DNA from: Olsenella sp. kh2p3
GTDB lineage: Bacteria > Actinomycetota > Coriobacteriia > Coriobacteriales > Atopobiaceae
NCBI GenBank assembly: GCA_900119625.1
Contig: FPKD01000002.1
Location: forward strand, 1-64,000
Length of the DNA: 64,000 nucleotides
Direction of reading: 5' to 3'
Under the pieces are notes generated by a model, which was not told the origin of the DNA, ran no database searches, and saw nothing but the letters and a program-made list of their open reading frames with translations. The position numbers were made by a program, and so were the translations under genes. This document shows, piece after piece, positions 55,627 to 64,000 of this stretch (position 1 is its first letter; each line of letters opens with the position of its first letter).

Positions 55627-56597
55627 GTGAGCCCATGGCTTCTCGACGCGTCGTCTGCATCGTCGGGCCCACGGCATCTGGGAAGAGCTCGCTCGCCGAG
55701 CTTGTTGCCGAACGCCTGGGGTCCTCTGTTGTCTCGGTTGACGCGATGCAGGTCTATCGAGGGATGGATGTGGGAACCGCCAAGACGCCAAGAGGCGAGA
55801 GGCGCGTTCCCCTTCTCATGGTGGACGTTGCAGACGTAGACGAAGACTACTCGGTCCAACGATTTCAGAAGGATGCCCGCGCCTGCATTGATGGGCTCCT
55901 TGGGCGCGGTGTGGTTCCTGTGCTCTGTGGTGGTACTGGGCTCTATCTTGATGCGGTTATTGATCAGATGGACTTTCCCGCTGGTGTCATCGGCGACGAA
56001 CGACGGCAGAGCTATGAGCGAATAGCGGCTGAGCAGGGACCGGAGGCGCTCCATCGCCTTCTTGCCGCGCGGGACCCAAAGAGCGCTGCGCTCATTCATC
56101 CCAATAATGTTCGCCGCTGCGTGCGCGCACTTGAGATGCTTGATGAAGGCGTGAGCTATGCCAAGAACAACGAGGGCCTCAAGCGCCGAGAACCTCACTA
56201 CGATGCCCGCATCTGGGCTATCTCCATGCCACGCGAGAGGCTCTACGAACGCATTGACACGCGTGTCGACAAGATGTTCGACTCTGGTCTTGTGGAGGAG
56301 GTTCGTGGGCTGAGGGAGTGTGGCCTCAATCGATCTCACACTGCAGGCCAGGCGATCGGCTACAAGGAGCTTCTCGCCGCCCTTGCGGGGGAGAGCACGC
56401 TCGAGGAAGCAAGGGACCAGATTAAGCGACGCACGCGCCACTACGCCAAGCGTCAGCTCTCGTGGCTCAAGAGGGATGGCCGTGCCCGGTGGATCGATGT
56501 GGACGAGATCGGCCGGGACCATGCTTGTGACCTTATCGTTCATGATGTCTTGGGCCAGTTCGACGCCTCCAGCAGCAATCAAGAGGAGGTCGATTAG
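55623..56597 (+). CDS. miaA: tRNA dimethylallyltransferase MiaA
   Basis: 324 residues, GTG start. P-loop VGPTASGKSSLAE, DAMQVYRGMDVGTAK, GGTGLYLDAV and RRTRHYAKRQLSWLK fit the family. It transfers the dimethylallyl group to A37 of tRNAs reading U-initial codons. miaB and miaA are adjacent so the pathway is made from one transcript. The hflX start is three bases after its stop. Confidence 0.97.
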   Translation: MSEPMASRRVVCIVGPTASGKSSLAELVAERLGSSVVSVDAMQVYRGMDVGTAKTPRGERRVPLLMVDVADVDEDYSVQRFQKDARACIDGLLGRGVVPVLCGGTGLYLDAVIDQMDFPAGVIGDERRQSYERIAAEQGPEALHRLLAARDPKSAALIHPNNVRRCVRALEMLDEGVSYAKNNEGLKRREPHYDARIWAISMPRERLYERIDTRVDKMFDSGLVEEVRGLRECGLNRSHTAGQAIGYKELLAALAGESTLEEARDQIKRRTRHYAKRQLSWLKRDGRARWIDVDEIGRDHACDLIVHDVLGQFDASSSNQEEVD

Positions 56598-56599
56598 CT

Positions 56600-57940
56600 A
56601 TGGCGCGCTTTGAGCCCAAGTCCACGGCCCCTGTGCGAGAGAGGGCCATCCTCGTGGGGGTCGACTTTGGCAAGAATGACGACTGGACGCTTGAAGAGTC
56701 CATGGCTGAGCTTGGCCGCCTTGCTGAGACGGACGGCGCAGACGTCGTCTTTACGCTCACGCAGCGCCTAGGCGCACCGGTGCCACGCACGTTCATTGGT
56801 AAGGGCAAGGTTGAGGAACTCGTCTCCTACGTGCGCAACCTTGACGCCGACGTTGTGATCTTCGATGATGAGCTCACCCCCTCGCAGCAGTCAAACCTCG
56901 AGAAGATCGTGGGTGAGCCAGTAAAGATTATCGATCGTACCGCGCTTATTCTCGACATCTTTGGCGTTCACGCAACAACGCGCGAGGGGCGCCTGCAGGT
57001 TCAGCTTGCTCAGCTTCAGTACGTCCTGCCCAGGCTACGCGGCATGTGGAGTCACCTCGTGGGCGAGCAGACCCGTGGCGGCATTGGCTCGCGCTTTGGC
57101 CAGGGAGAGAGCCAGCTCGAGGTGGATCGCCGCCTTGTGCGCAAGCGCATCTCGACGCTTCGTGACGAGCTCGCACGGCTCGAGACTAGGCGAGAGGTAC
57201 AGTCGAAGGCCCGCTGGGACTCTGGCGTCTATCGCGTGGCCCTTGCCGGATACACCAATGCAGGCAAGTCTACCCTGCTCAATGCCCTCACTGGCTCCGA
57301 GGTGTACGTGCGAGACGAGCTCTTTGCCACGCTTGATCCCACGACGCGCTCGATTGAGCTCGAGGAGGGGCGCAAGGTCACTCTTACGGATACCGTGGGC
57401 TTTATCCAGAAGCTCCCGACAACGCTCGTCGAGGCGTTTAAGTCCACGCTTGCTGAAGTGCGTGCCGCAGACCTCATCCTCCTTGTTGCCGATGCTTCGG
57501 ATTCTGGGGTTGAGCGTCAGGTGCGGGCGGTACGCTCCGTCCTGGATGAGATTGGCGCAAGCCAGATTCCATCGGTGCTCGTCCTCAACAAGTGCGACCT
57601 CCTTACCCCCGAGGCATTTTCGGATCTTCAGGCCAGCCACCCCGATGCGGTAACCATCTCTGCACGCGAGGGAACGGGCCTCTCCGGACTGCTCTATCGA
57701 GTGGCTCGGGAGGCGTCACGCGGCGATGCCACAGTTACCGTTCTGGTGCCGTTTTCCAAGGGCATCCTCATGAAGATGGTCCACGAACGCTGCCAGGTCA
57801 TACGCGAGGTGTATACCGAGAAGGGCCTTCTGGCTACCGTAAGTGCCTCTGAAAGGATGCGCTCTACCCTTGCCCCTTATGTTGTTCCCGATGAAAACTT
57901 TGAACCCTGGGGTTCCGCTGCTTCTACACCACGCCAGTGA
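56600..57940 (+). CDS. hflX: GTPase HflX
   Basis: 446 residues. N-terminal HflX domain with TFIGKGKVEELV and RTALILDIFGVHATTREGRLQV, glycine motif GGIGSRFGQGESQLE, then G1 ALAGYTNAGKSTLLN, G3 LTDTVGFI and G4 LNKCDLL. It splits stalled 70S ribosomes under stress. The last 17 bases overlap tail to tail with the acyltransferase gene on the other strand. Confidence 0.96.
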   Translation: MARFEPKSTAPVRERAILVGVDFGKNDDWTLEESMAELGRLAETDGADVVFTLTQRLGAPVPRTFIGKGKVEELVSYVRNLDADVVIFDDELTPSQQSNLEKIVGEPVKIIDRTALILDIFGVHATTREGRLQVQLAQLQYVLPRLRGMWSHLVGEQTRGGIGSRFGQGESQLEVDRRLVRKRISTLRDELARLETRREVQSKARWDSGVYRVALAGYTNAGKSTLLNALTGSEVYVRDELFATLDPTTRSIELEEGRKVTLTDTVGFIQKLPTTLVEAFKSTLAEVRAADLILLVADASDSGVERQVRAVRSVLDEIGASQIPSVLVLNKCDLLTPEAFSDLQASHPDAVTISAREGTGLSGLLYRVAREASRGDATVTVLVPFSKGILMKMVHERCQVIREVYTEKGLLATVSASERMRSTLAPYVVPDENFEPWGSAASTPRQ

Positions 57941-58712
57941 GAAACAGCAGAACAGGCTGGTGAATCACGTAGACGAAAAGTGCATGCCGTCCAACAAAGT
58001 TGAGTACGGGTACGTTGGCGCTCAGTGCCCAAGTGGGATAGCCCCGCTCCTTGAACCATGCCCCCATTGAAGCGCCCGCGAGGTACATGAGAACAAAGGG
58101 GACGAGAGGGTAGTAGTCGCCGGAGGCGAAGCCTGGACCAGGAATGCCAAGCCAAGCAAGGCCGGGCTGAGCATAGAGCGATTGCGGAAGCGTAATCGAG
58201 AGTGTTCCAACACCCAGCGTACCCGAGGGAAGCCCGAGGAAAAATACAAAGCACAGAAAGAGAACTGCGGCGGCAATGGGGCCTCGCGGCATGCAGCGGA
58301 ACTTCTCGAGAAGCCATGCTACGAGGGTGCAAGCAGACATGCAGTAGATGATGCCGAACGAGATGGGCACGTCCACAGCGGCCAACGCCGTGACCCCATA
58401 TATGGCTACGGCCACAGCACCGTAGGTTAAGCCGCGCTTGAGATTGTTTCTCGAAAGCGAGCACATGCAGCCGGCGACAAAGAGGAACGTCCACGAGATG
58501 CTCGCTCGCCAGATGTCCTGTAAGGGAGGGGCAAACCATGAGAGGCCTGCCCCAGCTAGGAATCGCAGGTCATAGCAAAGGTGAAACAGCACCATCGAGA
58601 TGACGGATAAGCCTCGCACCGCGTCGAAGATGCCAATCCTTTTGCGCTGACACCTTGGGATCCCGCTCGCGAATCCTGTGCCCGCAGTTTTGCCAGAGGA
58701 CCCCTCTCCCAT
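57924..58712 (-). CDS. Membrane acyltransferase (heparan-alpha-glucosaminide N-acetyltransferase-like, DUF1624)
   Basis: 262 residues, about seven to eight helices. RIGIFDAVRGLSVISMVLFHLCYD near residue 25 is the signature of the DUF1624/HGSNAT-like family; LFVYVIHQPVL lies in the last helix. Members acetylate sugars across membranes. The ATG is two bases after the lexA stop, without a clear ribosome site, so translation is probably coupled to lexA. It is therefore likely to be SOS-induced, which is unusual for an envelope enzyme. Substrate unknown. Confidence 0.82.
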   Translation of the reverse strand: MGEGSSGKTAGTGFASGIPRCQRKRIGIFDAVRGLSVISMVLFHLCYDLRFLAGAGLSWFAPPLQDIWRASISWTFLFVAGCMCSLSRNNLKRGLTYGAVAVAIYGVTALAAVDVPISFGIIYCMSACTLVAWLLEKFRCMPRGPIAAAVLFLCFVFFLGLPSGTLGVGTLSITLPQSLYAQPGLAWLGIPGPGFASGDYYPLVPFVLMYLAGASMGAWFKERGYPTWALSANVPVLNFVGRHALFVYVIHQPVLLFLTGVV

Positions 58713-58714
58713 GG

Positions 58715-59377
58715 CTATGAAATGGTTCTGATGAGCGCCGTCACGCGTCCAAGGATGACCGGGTTGTCCGCGTAGATTGGGCTCATGCTGTCATTCTCGG
58801 GCTGTAGGCGGATCCTGTTCTTCTCGCGATAGAAGGTCTTAACCGTTGCCGAGTCGTCGATAAGTGCCACCACAATCTCGCCGTCATGAGCATCATGCTG
58901 CTCTTTCACCACAATGTAGTCACCATCGAAGATGCCAGCATTGATCATCGACTCGCCCTTGACGCGCAAGATGAAGGAACTCGCATCACCCACGATGCTT
59001 GTGGGGAGCGTAAGCGTCTCCTCGACGTTTTGCTCTGCCAGGATGGGTATGCCTGCAGCAACGCGGCCCACAAGAGGCAGCGTGATGGCGTTCTTATCCA
59101 CATCCTCCTGTACCGTGACAATTTTAGTCTGGGCGCTACCGTCCTCAGAGACCTGCTTGTCTGGGACAACCTCGATGGTTCGAGGCTTCTTTGGGTCCCT
59201 GCTAATGAGCCCCATCTCCTCAAGAACCTTGAGATGCATGTGGACGGTTGAGGGCGAAGCCAGGCCTACCGCAGCGCCAATCTCCCTCACCGAGGGGGGA
59301 TAGCCGTGCTCGTCTGTGTAGGTGCAGATGAAGTCATAGATGGCCCTCTGGCGCTTGCTGAGCTTTCCCTTTGACAT
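58715..59377 (-). CDS. lexA: SOS repressor LexA
   Basis: 220 residues. Winged helix (residues 7-70, with SVREIGAAVGLASPSTVHMHLK as recognition region), then a linker of about 25 residues. The peptidase domain has the cleavage bond Ala108-Gly109 in RVAAGIP, nucleophile Ser143 in GESMINAG and Lys180 in ATVKTFYR, all with standard spacing. It represses SOS genes until RecA filaments trigger self-cleavage. LexA-type boxes lie in its upstream region, so it is autoregulated, and divergent from the LysM gene. Confidence 0.98.
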   Translation of the reverse strand: MSKGKLSKRQRAIYDFICTYTDEHGYPPSVREIGAAVGLASPSTVHMHLKVLEEMGLISRDPKKPRTIEVVPDKQVSEDGSAQTKIVTVQEDVDKNAITLPLVGRVAAGIPILAEQNVEETLTLPTSIVGDASSFILRVKGESMINAGIFDGDYIVVKEQHDAHDGEIVVALIDDSATVKTFYREKNRIRLQPENDSMSPIYADNPVILGRVTALIRTIS

Positions 59378-59426
59378 GGCGTCTCCTCTCGTCTGTCTTC
59401 ATGATACCCGTTTGGGGAATTCATTG

Positions 59427-59492
59427 CAAACAAATGTTCGTATGAGACTTGACACGAACAAATGTACGTTGATACTAGAGTACAGATGTTCG
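59427..59492. promoter_or_regulatory. Divergent lexA / LysM-gene control region with LexA boxes
   Basis: Box 1 CAAAC-AAAT-GTTCG (59427-59440) and box 2 CGAAC-AAAT-GTACG (59455-59468) each have one mismatch to CGAACN4GTTCG. A weaker box 3, AGTAC-AGAT-GTTCG, is at 59479-59492. On the plus strand, -35 TTGACA (59449-59454) and -10 GATACT (59471-59476) flank box 2 with a 16-base spacer, so LexA should block the LysM-gene promoter directly. Confidence 0.85.
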
Positions 59493-59572
59493 GTCACAAA
59501 CGCAAGGTGCTTATTTGTGTCCCGCGCGACCGGTATAAAGGTCCCGGCAAACACACAAGAGGGGAGCACACC

Positions 59573-60022
59573 ATGACAAGCACCAATAGCATGTACGGTA
59601 CCGAGGGTTCTTCGGCTCTCGTTCCTTCTTATCCCATGCTCACGCTCATCGAGGGTGGCATTGAGCGAGGTGGCGTCTGCGAGCAGCCACAGGTTCGGGA
59701 TGAGAGCGTCGTACGCCCGCGCCTCACGCGCCGAGAGGCTCTTACGGTTGTTGTATGCACACTTATGGTTGCAGCCGGGCTTCTTGTTGCGCTTGTGGTG
59801 AGCAACTCCTCTGCCTCTGCCAACCTTGATTCTGCGCTGTCCTCTATCCCCGCCCAGGAGGTTGTCGTTGAGCCTGGAGATTCCATTTGGGGTCTTGCTG
59901 GCCAACATCAGGTAGATGGGTACAGCACGTCCGAGCTTGCGCAGTGGATCTTTGAGAAGAACTCACTCAGTACCTCTAGCCTGCAACCGGGACAAGTGTT
60001 GCTCGTTCCGGCATCTAACTAG
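59573..60022 (+). CDS. SOS-linked LysM membrane protein (YneA/DivS/ChiZ-like division inhibitor candidate)
   Basis: 149 residues from ATG 59573 after AGAGGGG. Cytoplasmic N-terminus of about 55 residues, one membrane helix (57-77), then an external LysM domain (EVVVEPGDSIWGLAGQHQ to the end QVLLVPASN). The topology and the place between lexA and nrdR match yneA of Bacillus, divS of Corynebacterium and chiZ (Rv2719c) of Mycobacterium, which delay division during SOS. Sequence similarity among these is low, so function rests on context, topology and the LexA boxes. Confidence 0.85.
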   Translation: MTSTNSMYGTEGSSALVPSYPMLTLIEGGIERGGVCEQPQVRDESVVRPRLTRREALTVVVCTLMVAAGLLVALVVSNSSASANLDSALSSIPAQEVVVEPGDSIWGLAGQHQVDGYSTSELAQWIFEKNSLSTSSLQPGQVLLVPASN

Positions 60023-60145
60023 TTTATGGGATGCCTCGTGCGTTTGCCGTGAGCATCCCCTGTCGCCCACTACTCCTGCATTCCTTTTCCAGTTCGTGAT
60101 AATTGGCATCTTTGTGGTGGAATTTTGGACACTGTGTGTTAAGTT

Positions 60146-60164
60146 CCTAATGGAGTCCATTAGG
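60146..60164 (+). promoter_or_regulatory. 19-nt dyad overlapping the nrdR ribosome site
   Basis: CCTAATGGA and TCCATTAGG are exact complements around one base. The right arm shares TAGG with the AGGAGG ribosome site (60162-60167) of nrdR. It may be an operator or a hairpin controlling translation. Confidence 0.55.
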
Positions 60165-60171
60165 AGGTTTG

Positions 60172-60621
60172 ATGCGCTGTCCAAAATGCGGGTGCGAGGA
60201 ATCTAAGGTCGTTGATTCGAGGCCATCCGAGAGCAATGACGCTATTCGCCGTAGGCGCGAGTGCGTCAAGTGTGGTTATCGGTTCACAACGTATGAGCGG
60301 CGCGAAGAGATGCCGCTCTTGGTTGTCAAGAAGGACGGCCGAAAAGAGACCTTCGACCGGCAAAAGCTCATGCGCGGGCTGCTTGCAGCCACGGTAAAGC
60401 GAAGCGTTCCCGTCGAGACGCTCGATGGTCTTATTGATGACATCGAGTCTGAGCTGCGGGATGAAGGCGTCAATGAGGTTGACTCTCATGACCTCGGAAG
60501 CATGGTGCTTAAGCGTCTAGTGGACGTCGACAAGGTCGCCTACATTCGCTTCGCCTCGGTCTATCGGGACTTCAAGGATGTTGACGAGTTTAGCGAGGAG
60601 CTGAGGAGTCTCAACAAATGA
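60172..60621 (+). CDS. nrdR: Transcriptional repressor NrdR
   Basis: 149 residues from ATG 60172. Zinc ribbon [19 protein letters not shown]...[13 protein letters not shown] and an ATP-cone domain ([20 protein letters not shown]). It senses dATP/ATP and represses ribonucleotide reductase genes, which are not in the window. Overlaps dut by four bases. In Actinobacteria nrdR regularly follows the lexA/LysM pair. Confidence 0.97.
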   Translation: MRCPKCGCEESKVVDSRPSESNDAIRRRRECVKCGYRFTTYERREEMPLLVVKKDGRKETFDRQKLMRGLLAATVKRSVPVETLDGLIDDIESELRDEGVNEVDSHDLGSMVLKRLVDVDKVAYIRFASVYRDFKDVDEFSEELRSLNK

Positions 60622-61064
60622 CACAGAACAATGTGACACTCCCCATCAAGCGCCTTGACCCTTCCGTGGAACTTCCTAGCTACGCCTACGAGGGTGATGC
60701 GGGTCTTGACCTAAGGTCGAACGAAGACGTCACGCTCGCGCCCTTCGAGCGGAGGCTCGTGGGCACCGGTCTAGCAATAGCCATTCCCGAGGGATATGCC
60801 GGGTTTGTGCAACCCCGGAGTGGCCTTGCTTTGCGCGAGGGCCTCTCCATGGCAAACACCCCCGGCCTCATTGATGCTCATTATCGTGGTGAGCTCAAGG
60901 TCTGCGCCATAAACCTCGATTCAGCTAAGAGCATACACATCGAGCGGGGAGAGAGAATCGCCCAGCTCGTCATTAAGCAGGTTCCAGTCGTTCGCCTCCA
61001 GGAGGTCGACAAGCTCGATGAGACCGATCGTGGTGCCGGAGGGTTTGGCTCCAGCGGAGTCTAG
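60618..61064 (+). CDS. dut: dUTP diphosphatase
   Basis: 148 residues, trimeric dUTPase. Motifs [42 protein letters not shown] and the C-terminal [10 protein letters not shown] are all present. It removes dUTP and makes dUMP, complementing dCMP deaminase at 25564. Translationally coupled to nrdR. Confidence 0.97.
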   Translation: MTQNNVTLPIKRLDPSVELPSYAYEGDAGLDLRSNEDVTLAPFERRLVGTGLAIAIPEGYAGFVQPRSGLALREGLSMANTPGLIDAHYRGELKVCAINLDSAKSIHIERGERIAQLVIKQVPVVRLQEVDKLDETDRGAGGFGSSGV

Positions 61065-61160
61065 GCCTTTCGGGCACACCTATGTTTGTCGTGCCACGTC
61101 CGTTTGCGGCCGCGGCTGGTTATTTCTGTCCCTGGCTTTTGAGTAGAAAGGATGGGAAGC

Positions 61161-62474
61161 ATGGAGAAGTTCTTCAAGTTCGGGGAAAGAGGGTCGTCTG
61201 CAGGCCAAGAGCTTCGCGCTGGTCTTACGACCTTCCTTGCAATGGCCTACATCATTGCCGTTAACCCCTCCCTGCTTGCTGCGGCCGGCGTTCCCATGAA
61301 CGCCGCTGTCACCTCCACCTGCGTTGGCGCGGGCATCATGACCATCTTCATGGGCCTCTTCTCCAACAGGCCTCTCGCCTGCGCCTCGGGCATGGGCATC
61401 AATGCGGTTGTTGCCTTTACCCTTGCTGCCATTAACGGTGCCGACTGGCAGGTTTCTATGGCCGTCATCTTTGTCGAAGGCTGCGCCATTCTCGTCCTGG
61501 TCCTCTGCGGCCTGCGTGAGGCAATCATGGATGCCATCCCAGTCTCGCTTCGCCATGCCATCTCCGTTGGCCTTGGCATCTTCATCGCGATGATTGGCCT
61601 TGCCGACGGTGGCATCATCGTTGCCAACGAGTCCACAATGGTTGCCTTTGGTGACGTGACAAGTCCCAAGTTCCTTGTGGGCCTCATCTCCATTGTTGCC
61701 ACGGTCATTCTCTATGCGATGAACGTCAAGGGGTCCATCCTCATTGGCATCATCATTGCCATTCTCTGCGGTATTCCGCTCGGCGTCACGCAGATGCCCA
61801 CCGGCATTGTCTCTGCTCTGGACTTCTCGTCCTTTGGTGCTCCCTTCATGGTGGACTCCACCGGTACCGTCGCCGTGGTAAGGGTGCTCACCACGCCAAT
61901 CCTGCTCGTCTTTGCGTTCTCGCTCATGATGTCTGACTTCTTTGACACCATGGGAACCGCAATGGCCGTCGCCAAGCAGGGCGAGTTCCTCAACGAGGAC
62001 GGAACGGTCGAGAACATTCGCGAGATCCTGATTGCAGACTCCGCCGCTGCAGCTATTGGCGGCCTCGTTGGCGCCTCCTCGATCACGACCTTCGTCGAGT
62101 CCGCCTCTGGTGCAGCTGACGGCGGGCGTACTGGCCTCTCCTCTGTCTTCACCGGCATCTTCTTTATCATCGCCGCGTTCTTCGCGCCGGTCATCTCCAT
62201 CGTGAGCAGTGCTGCCACTTGCGGCGCCCTCGTCATCGTAGGCTTCCTCATGATGACCGACGTCGTTGACATCGACTGGACCGACCTTCTCGAGGGCTTC
62301 CCCTCATTCATGGTCATTGCAGGCATCCCCCTTACGTACTCCATTTCCAACGGCATCGGCATGGGCTTCATTGCCTACGTTATCGTTGCCCTGGTCACTG
62401 GCCGCGGCAAGAAGGTTAAGCCTCTCATGTGGGTAGCTACCGCTGCCTTCCTCGTCTACTTCCTGCTTTCGTAA
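61161..62474 (+). CDS. Purine permease, AzgA/PbuG-like NCS2 family
   Basis: 437 residues, 12-14 helices. ATG 61161 has AAGG nine bases upstream; ATG 61152 is too close to it. EKFFKFGERGSSAGQELRAGLTTFLAMAYIIAVNPSLL is the AzgA-type start, followed by the conserved acidic motif DFFDTMGT and SSITTFVESASGAADGGRTG. Members import hypoxanthine, guanine or adenine by proton symport. An upstream leader of about 95 bases shows no recognisable purine riboswitch. Terminator downstream. Confidence 0.92.
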   Translation: MEKFFKFGERGSSAGQELRAGLTTFLAMAYIIAVNPSLLAAAGVPMNAAVTSTCVGAGIMTIFMGLFSNRPLACASGMGINAVVAFTLAAINGADWQVSMAVIFVEGCAILVLVLCGLREAIMDAIPVSLRHAISVGLGIFIAMIGLADGGIIVANESTMVAFGDVTSPKFLVGLISIVATVILYAMNVKGSILIGIIIAILCGIPLGVTQMPTGIVSALDFSSFGAPFMVDSTGTVAVVRVLTTPILLVFAFSLMMSDFFDTMGTAMAVAKQGEFLNEDGTVENIREILIADSAAAAIGGLVGASSITTFVESASGAADGGRTGLSSVFTGIFFIIAAFFAPVISIVSSAATCGALVIVGFLMMTDVVDIDWTDLLEGFPSFMVIAGIPLTYSISNGIGMGFIAYVIVALVTGRGKKVKPLMWVATAAFLVYFLLS

Positions 62475-62510
62475 GAGGTATCGGTTGAGCACATCGCAAT
62501 AAACTCCAGC

Positions 62511-62549
62511 AAAGGGCCCGGTTGGCTTTCCTTCCGGGTCCCCTTTTTC
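62511..62549 (+). terminator. Terminator between the two permease genes
   Basis: The AAAGGGCCCGG stem pairs with CCGGGTCCCCTTT with one bulge, then TTTTTC. Confidence 0.8.
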
Positions 62550-62642
62550 TACCATGTATCAAGCCTAACCAACGCAATGTGACGTATGTATCCAATTGCC
62601 TGGGAGTGTCCGGGCGCAACAAGGAGGAGTGTGGTCTATCGC

Positions 62643-63959
62643 ATGCAACGACACGAACGAGAGGTAATTGGCGTTGATGACCGAGTCTCGGTCTCTCGCG
62701 CAATCCCTCTGGGCATTCAGCACATGATGAGCATGTTTGGCTCTACGGTCCTGGTTCCCGTTCTAACAGGACTCGATCCAAACGTGGCCATCATGTGCTC
62801 CGGCATTGGCACCATCTGCTACCTGCTTGTCACGAGAAACAAGATTCCCAGCTACCTGGGTAGTTCATTCGCCTTCATCAGCCCCATCGTAATCATTGGC
62901 GCTACGCGTGGCCTTAATGCAGCCCTCTCAGGCGTTGTCGTTGCAGGCCTTGTCTTTCTTGCCGTTGCGGGCATTGTCAAGCTGGTGGGCACGGGTTGGC
63001 TTGACCGATTGCTCCCACCGGTGCTCGTAGCCTCGGTGATGGTTGTCATCGGCGTTGGGCTCTCCGCCACTGCCGCTGGCATGGCATTCCAGACTACGGC
63101 ATCCGACGGCTCCACGGTCTTCTACGGACTGGGCGCGATCATTGCCGCGATCACCCTCTTTGCTGCCGTCATCTTCTCGAGCATGGGCGGGCTTATTGGC
63201 ACTGTCCCCGTGCTTCTCGCCATCATCCTGGGCTACGTTGTTTCTCTGGCCTGCGGGCTCGTTGACTTCCAGGCGGTTGTCGATGCTGCTTGGGTGGGGC
63301 TGCCCACGTTCCAGCATCCCGTTTGGGACTGGGGTGCCATCGCTCTCATCGGACCTGTTGCCCTTGTCGTGGTCATTGAGCACATTGGCCACCTCCTTGC
63401 CGTTGGCGAGATCGTTGGCAAGGACTACCGTCCCATGCTGCCGCGCTCGCTTGCCGGTGACGGCATCTCAACGGTCATCTCTGGTTTCCTTGGTGGTCCT
63501 CCTACCACTACGTACGCAGAGAACATTGGCGTCATGAGTGTTACTCGCGTCTACTCTACGCAGGTCTTTTGGTATGCGGCGGGCTTTGCTCTGATTGTCG
63601 GCGGCTTTTGCCCCAAGCTCTCTGCCCTCATCCGCTCCATCCCTTCGCCCGTCATGGGTGGTGTGAGCCTTCTGCTCTTTGGCCTTATCGCCTCCAACGG
63701 TCTCAGGATGTTCGTGACCAACAAGGTAGACTTTGGCGTCAACCGCAACCTCATGATTGCGTCTGTTGTGATTATCCTTGGCGTTGGAATGGAGACCTCC
63801 GGCATCTCTATTCCAATTGGCCAGTACGCGCTTCCCGGCATGGCCACGTCCACGCTCGTGGGCATCGTCATGAACCTTGTGCTTCCCATGCCTCCCGCGG
63901 ATAAGCCAGCAGACCCCGCAGAGGGCAATGCGATTGCTGCCAACAAGCCAAAGGGCTAA
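62643..63959 (+). CDS. Uracil permease, UraA/PyrP-like NCS2 family
   Basis: 438 residues from ATG 62643; GTG 62631, three bases after AAGGAGG, is an alternative. IPLGIQHMMSMFGSTVLVPVLTGLDP, KIPSYLGSSFAFISP, the substrate-site VVVIEHIGHLLAVGEIVGKD and GPPTTTYAENIGVMSVTRVYS align closely with UraA. It imports uracil with protons for salvage, fitting the PyrR-controlled synthesis operon earlier in the window. The C-terminus is Pro/Ala-rich. The remaining 41 bases of the window hold nothing visible. Confidence 0.94.
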   Translation: MQRHEREVIGVDDRVSVSRAIPLGIQHMMSMFGSTVLVPVLTGLDPNVAIMCSGIGTICYLLVTRNKIPSYLGSSFAFISPIVIIGATRGLNAALSGVVVAGLVFLAVAGIVKLVGTGWLDRLLPPVLVASVMVVIGVGLSATAAGMAFQTTASDGSTVFYGLGAIIAAITLFAAVIFSSMGGLIGTVPVLLAIILGYVVSLACGLVDFQAVVDAAWVGLPTFQHPVWDWGAIALIGPVALVVVIEHIGHLLAVGEIVGKDYRPMLPRSLAGDGISTVISGFLGGPPTTTYAENIGVMSVTRVYSTQVFWYAAGFALIVGGFCPKLSALIRSIPSPVMGGVSLLLFGLIASNGLRMFVTNKVDFGVNRNLMIASVVIILGVGMETSGISIPIGQYALPGMATSTLVGIVMNLVLPMPPADKPADPAEGNAIAANKPKG

Positions 63960-64000
63960 GGCACAAAAACTCGCCTCACCGTTGCCCTCGCACCAGCCCC

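Noticed and set aside
61065-61160. Purine riboswitch upstream of the AzgA-like permease
   Set aside because: The 96-base interval shows no three-way-junction core or conserved purine aptamer sequences; it is also short for aptamer plus expression platform.

Overview
The window looks like chromosomal DNA of a GC-rich actinobacterium of the class Coriobacteriia, most likely an Olsenella/Atopobiaceae-type organism. This is inferred from gene content and order, not from a database match. Actinobacterial traits are mihF-gmk-rpoZ, lexA divergent from a LysM gene followed by nrdR, and frequent GTG/TTG starts. They sit beside an order otherwise typical of Firmicutes: ftsK-rodZ-yajQ-rimO-pgsA-cinA-recA-recX-rny-X-spoVS-miaB-miaA-hflX. 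Almost everything is housekeeping DNA in tightly packed operons, with ATGA, GTGA or TAATG overlaps at many junctions.

Layout. 1-315: right end of an ISL3-type insertion sequence. 570-3336 (minus): a four-gene operon of membrane proteins and a TetR regulator behind a perfect dyad operator. 3446-4630 (minus): folP. 4750-4947: remnant of a sortase-anchored protein. 5099-5173 (minus): tRNA-Asn with promoter and terminator. 5575-7634: two-gene polysaccharide ABC exporter. 7749-13099: pyrR-pyrB-pyrC-pyrK-pyrD-pyrF behind a PyrR-type leader. 13320-15746: mihF-gmk-rpoZ-thiI. 16247-20495: comEA-comEC-holA. 20603-20866 (minus): rpsT. 21090-25241: lepA-dusB-hemW. 25564-33805: dCMP deaminase, two dnaJ genes, mtaB, phoH, ybeY, dgkA, era, recO. 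33929-36526: a large repeat-bearing L,D-transpeptidase. 36690-45674: rpsO, pnp, rnj, ftsK, rodZ. 45761-48737: yajQ, rimO, pgsA, cinA. 48967-57940: recA, recX, rny, a GHKL ATPase, spoVS, miaB, miaA, hflX. 57924-59377 (minus): lexA and an acyltransferase. 59573-61064: LysM protein, nrdR, dut. 61161-63959: two purine/pyrimidine permeases.

How the genes work together. Pyrimidine synthesis (pyr operon), a uracil-type permease, dCMP deaminase, dUTPase and NrdR form a nucleotide-supply theme. RecA, LexA, RecX, RecO and a LysM protein form an SOS circuit, with LexA-type boxes visible in the recA promoter and in the lexA/LysM divergent region. PNPase, RNase J, RNase Y and YbeY make up RNA turnover. 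ThiI, DusB, MtaB, MiaA and MiaB modify tRNA, and RimO modifies ribosomal protein S12.

The most unusual observation is a roughly 100-residue domain with an NYVW...WGSTV core. It is tandemly repeated in the exported L,D-transpeptidase and also occurs once as an N-terminal extension of the cytoplasmic ABC ATPase 27 kb away. Other points worth attention are a GHKL ATPase in the position held by ymdB between rny and spoVS, a DnaJ paralog whose C-terminal domain is replaced by membrane segments, and a small family of hairpin repeats whose arm supplies the stop codon of the preceding gene.
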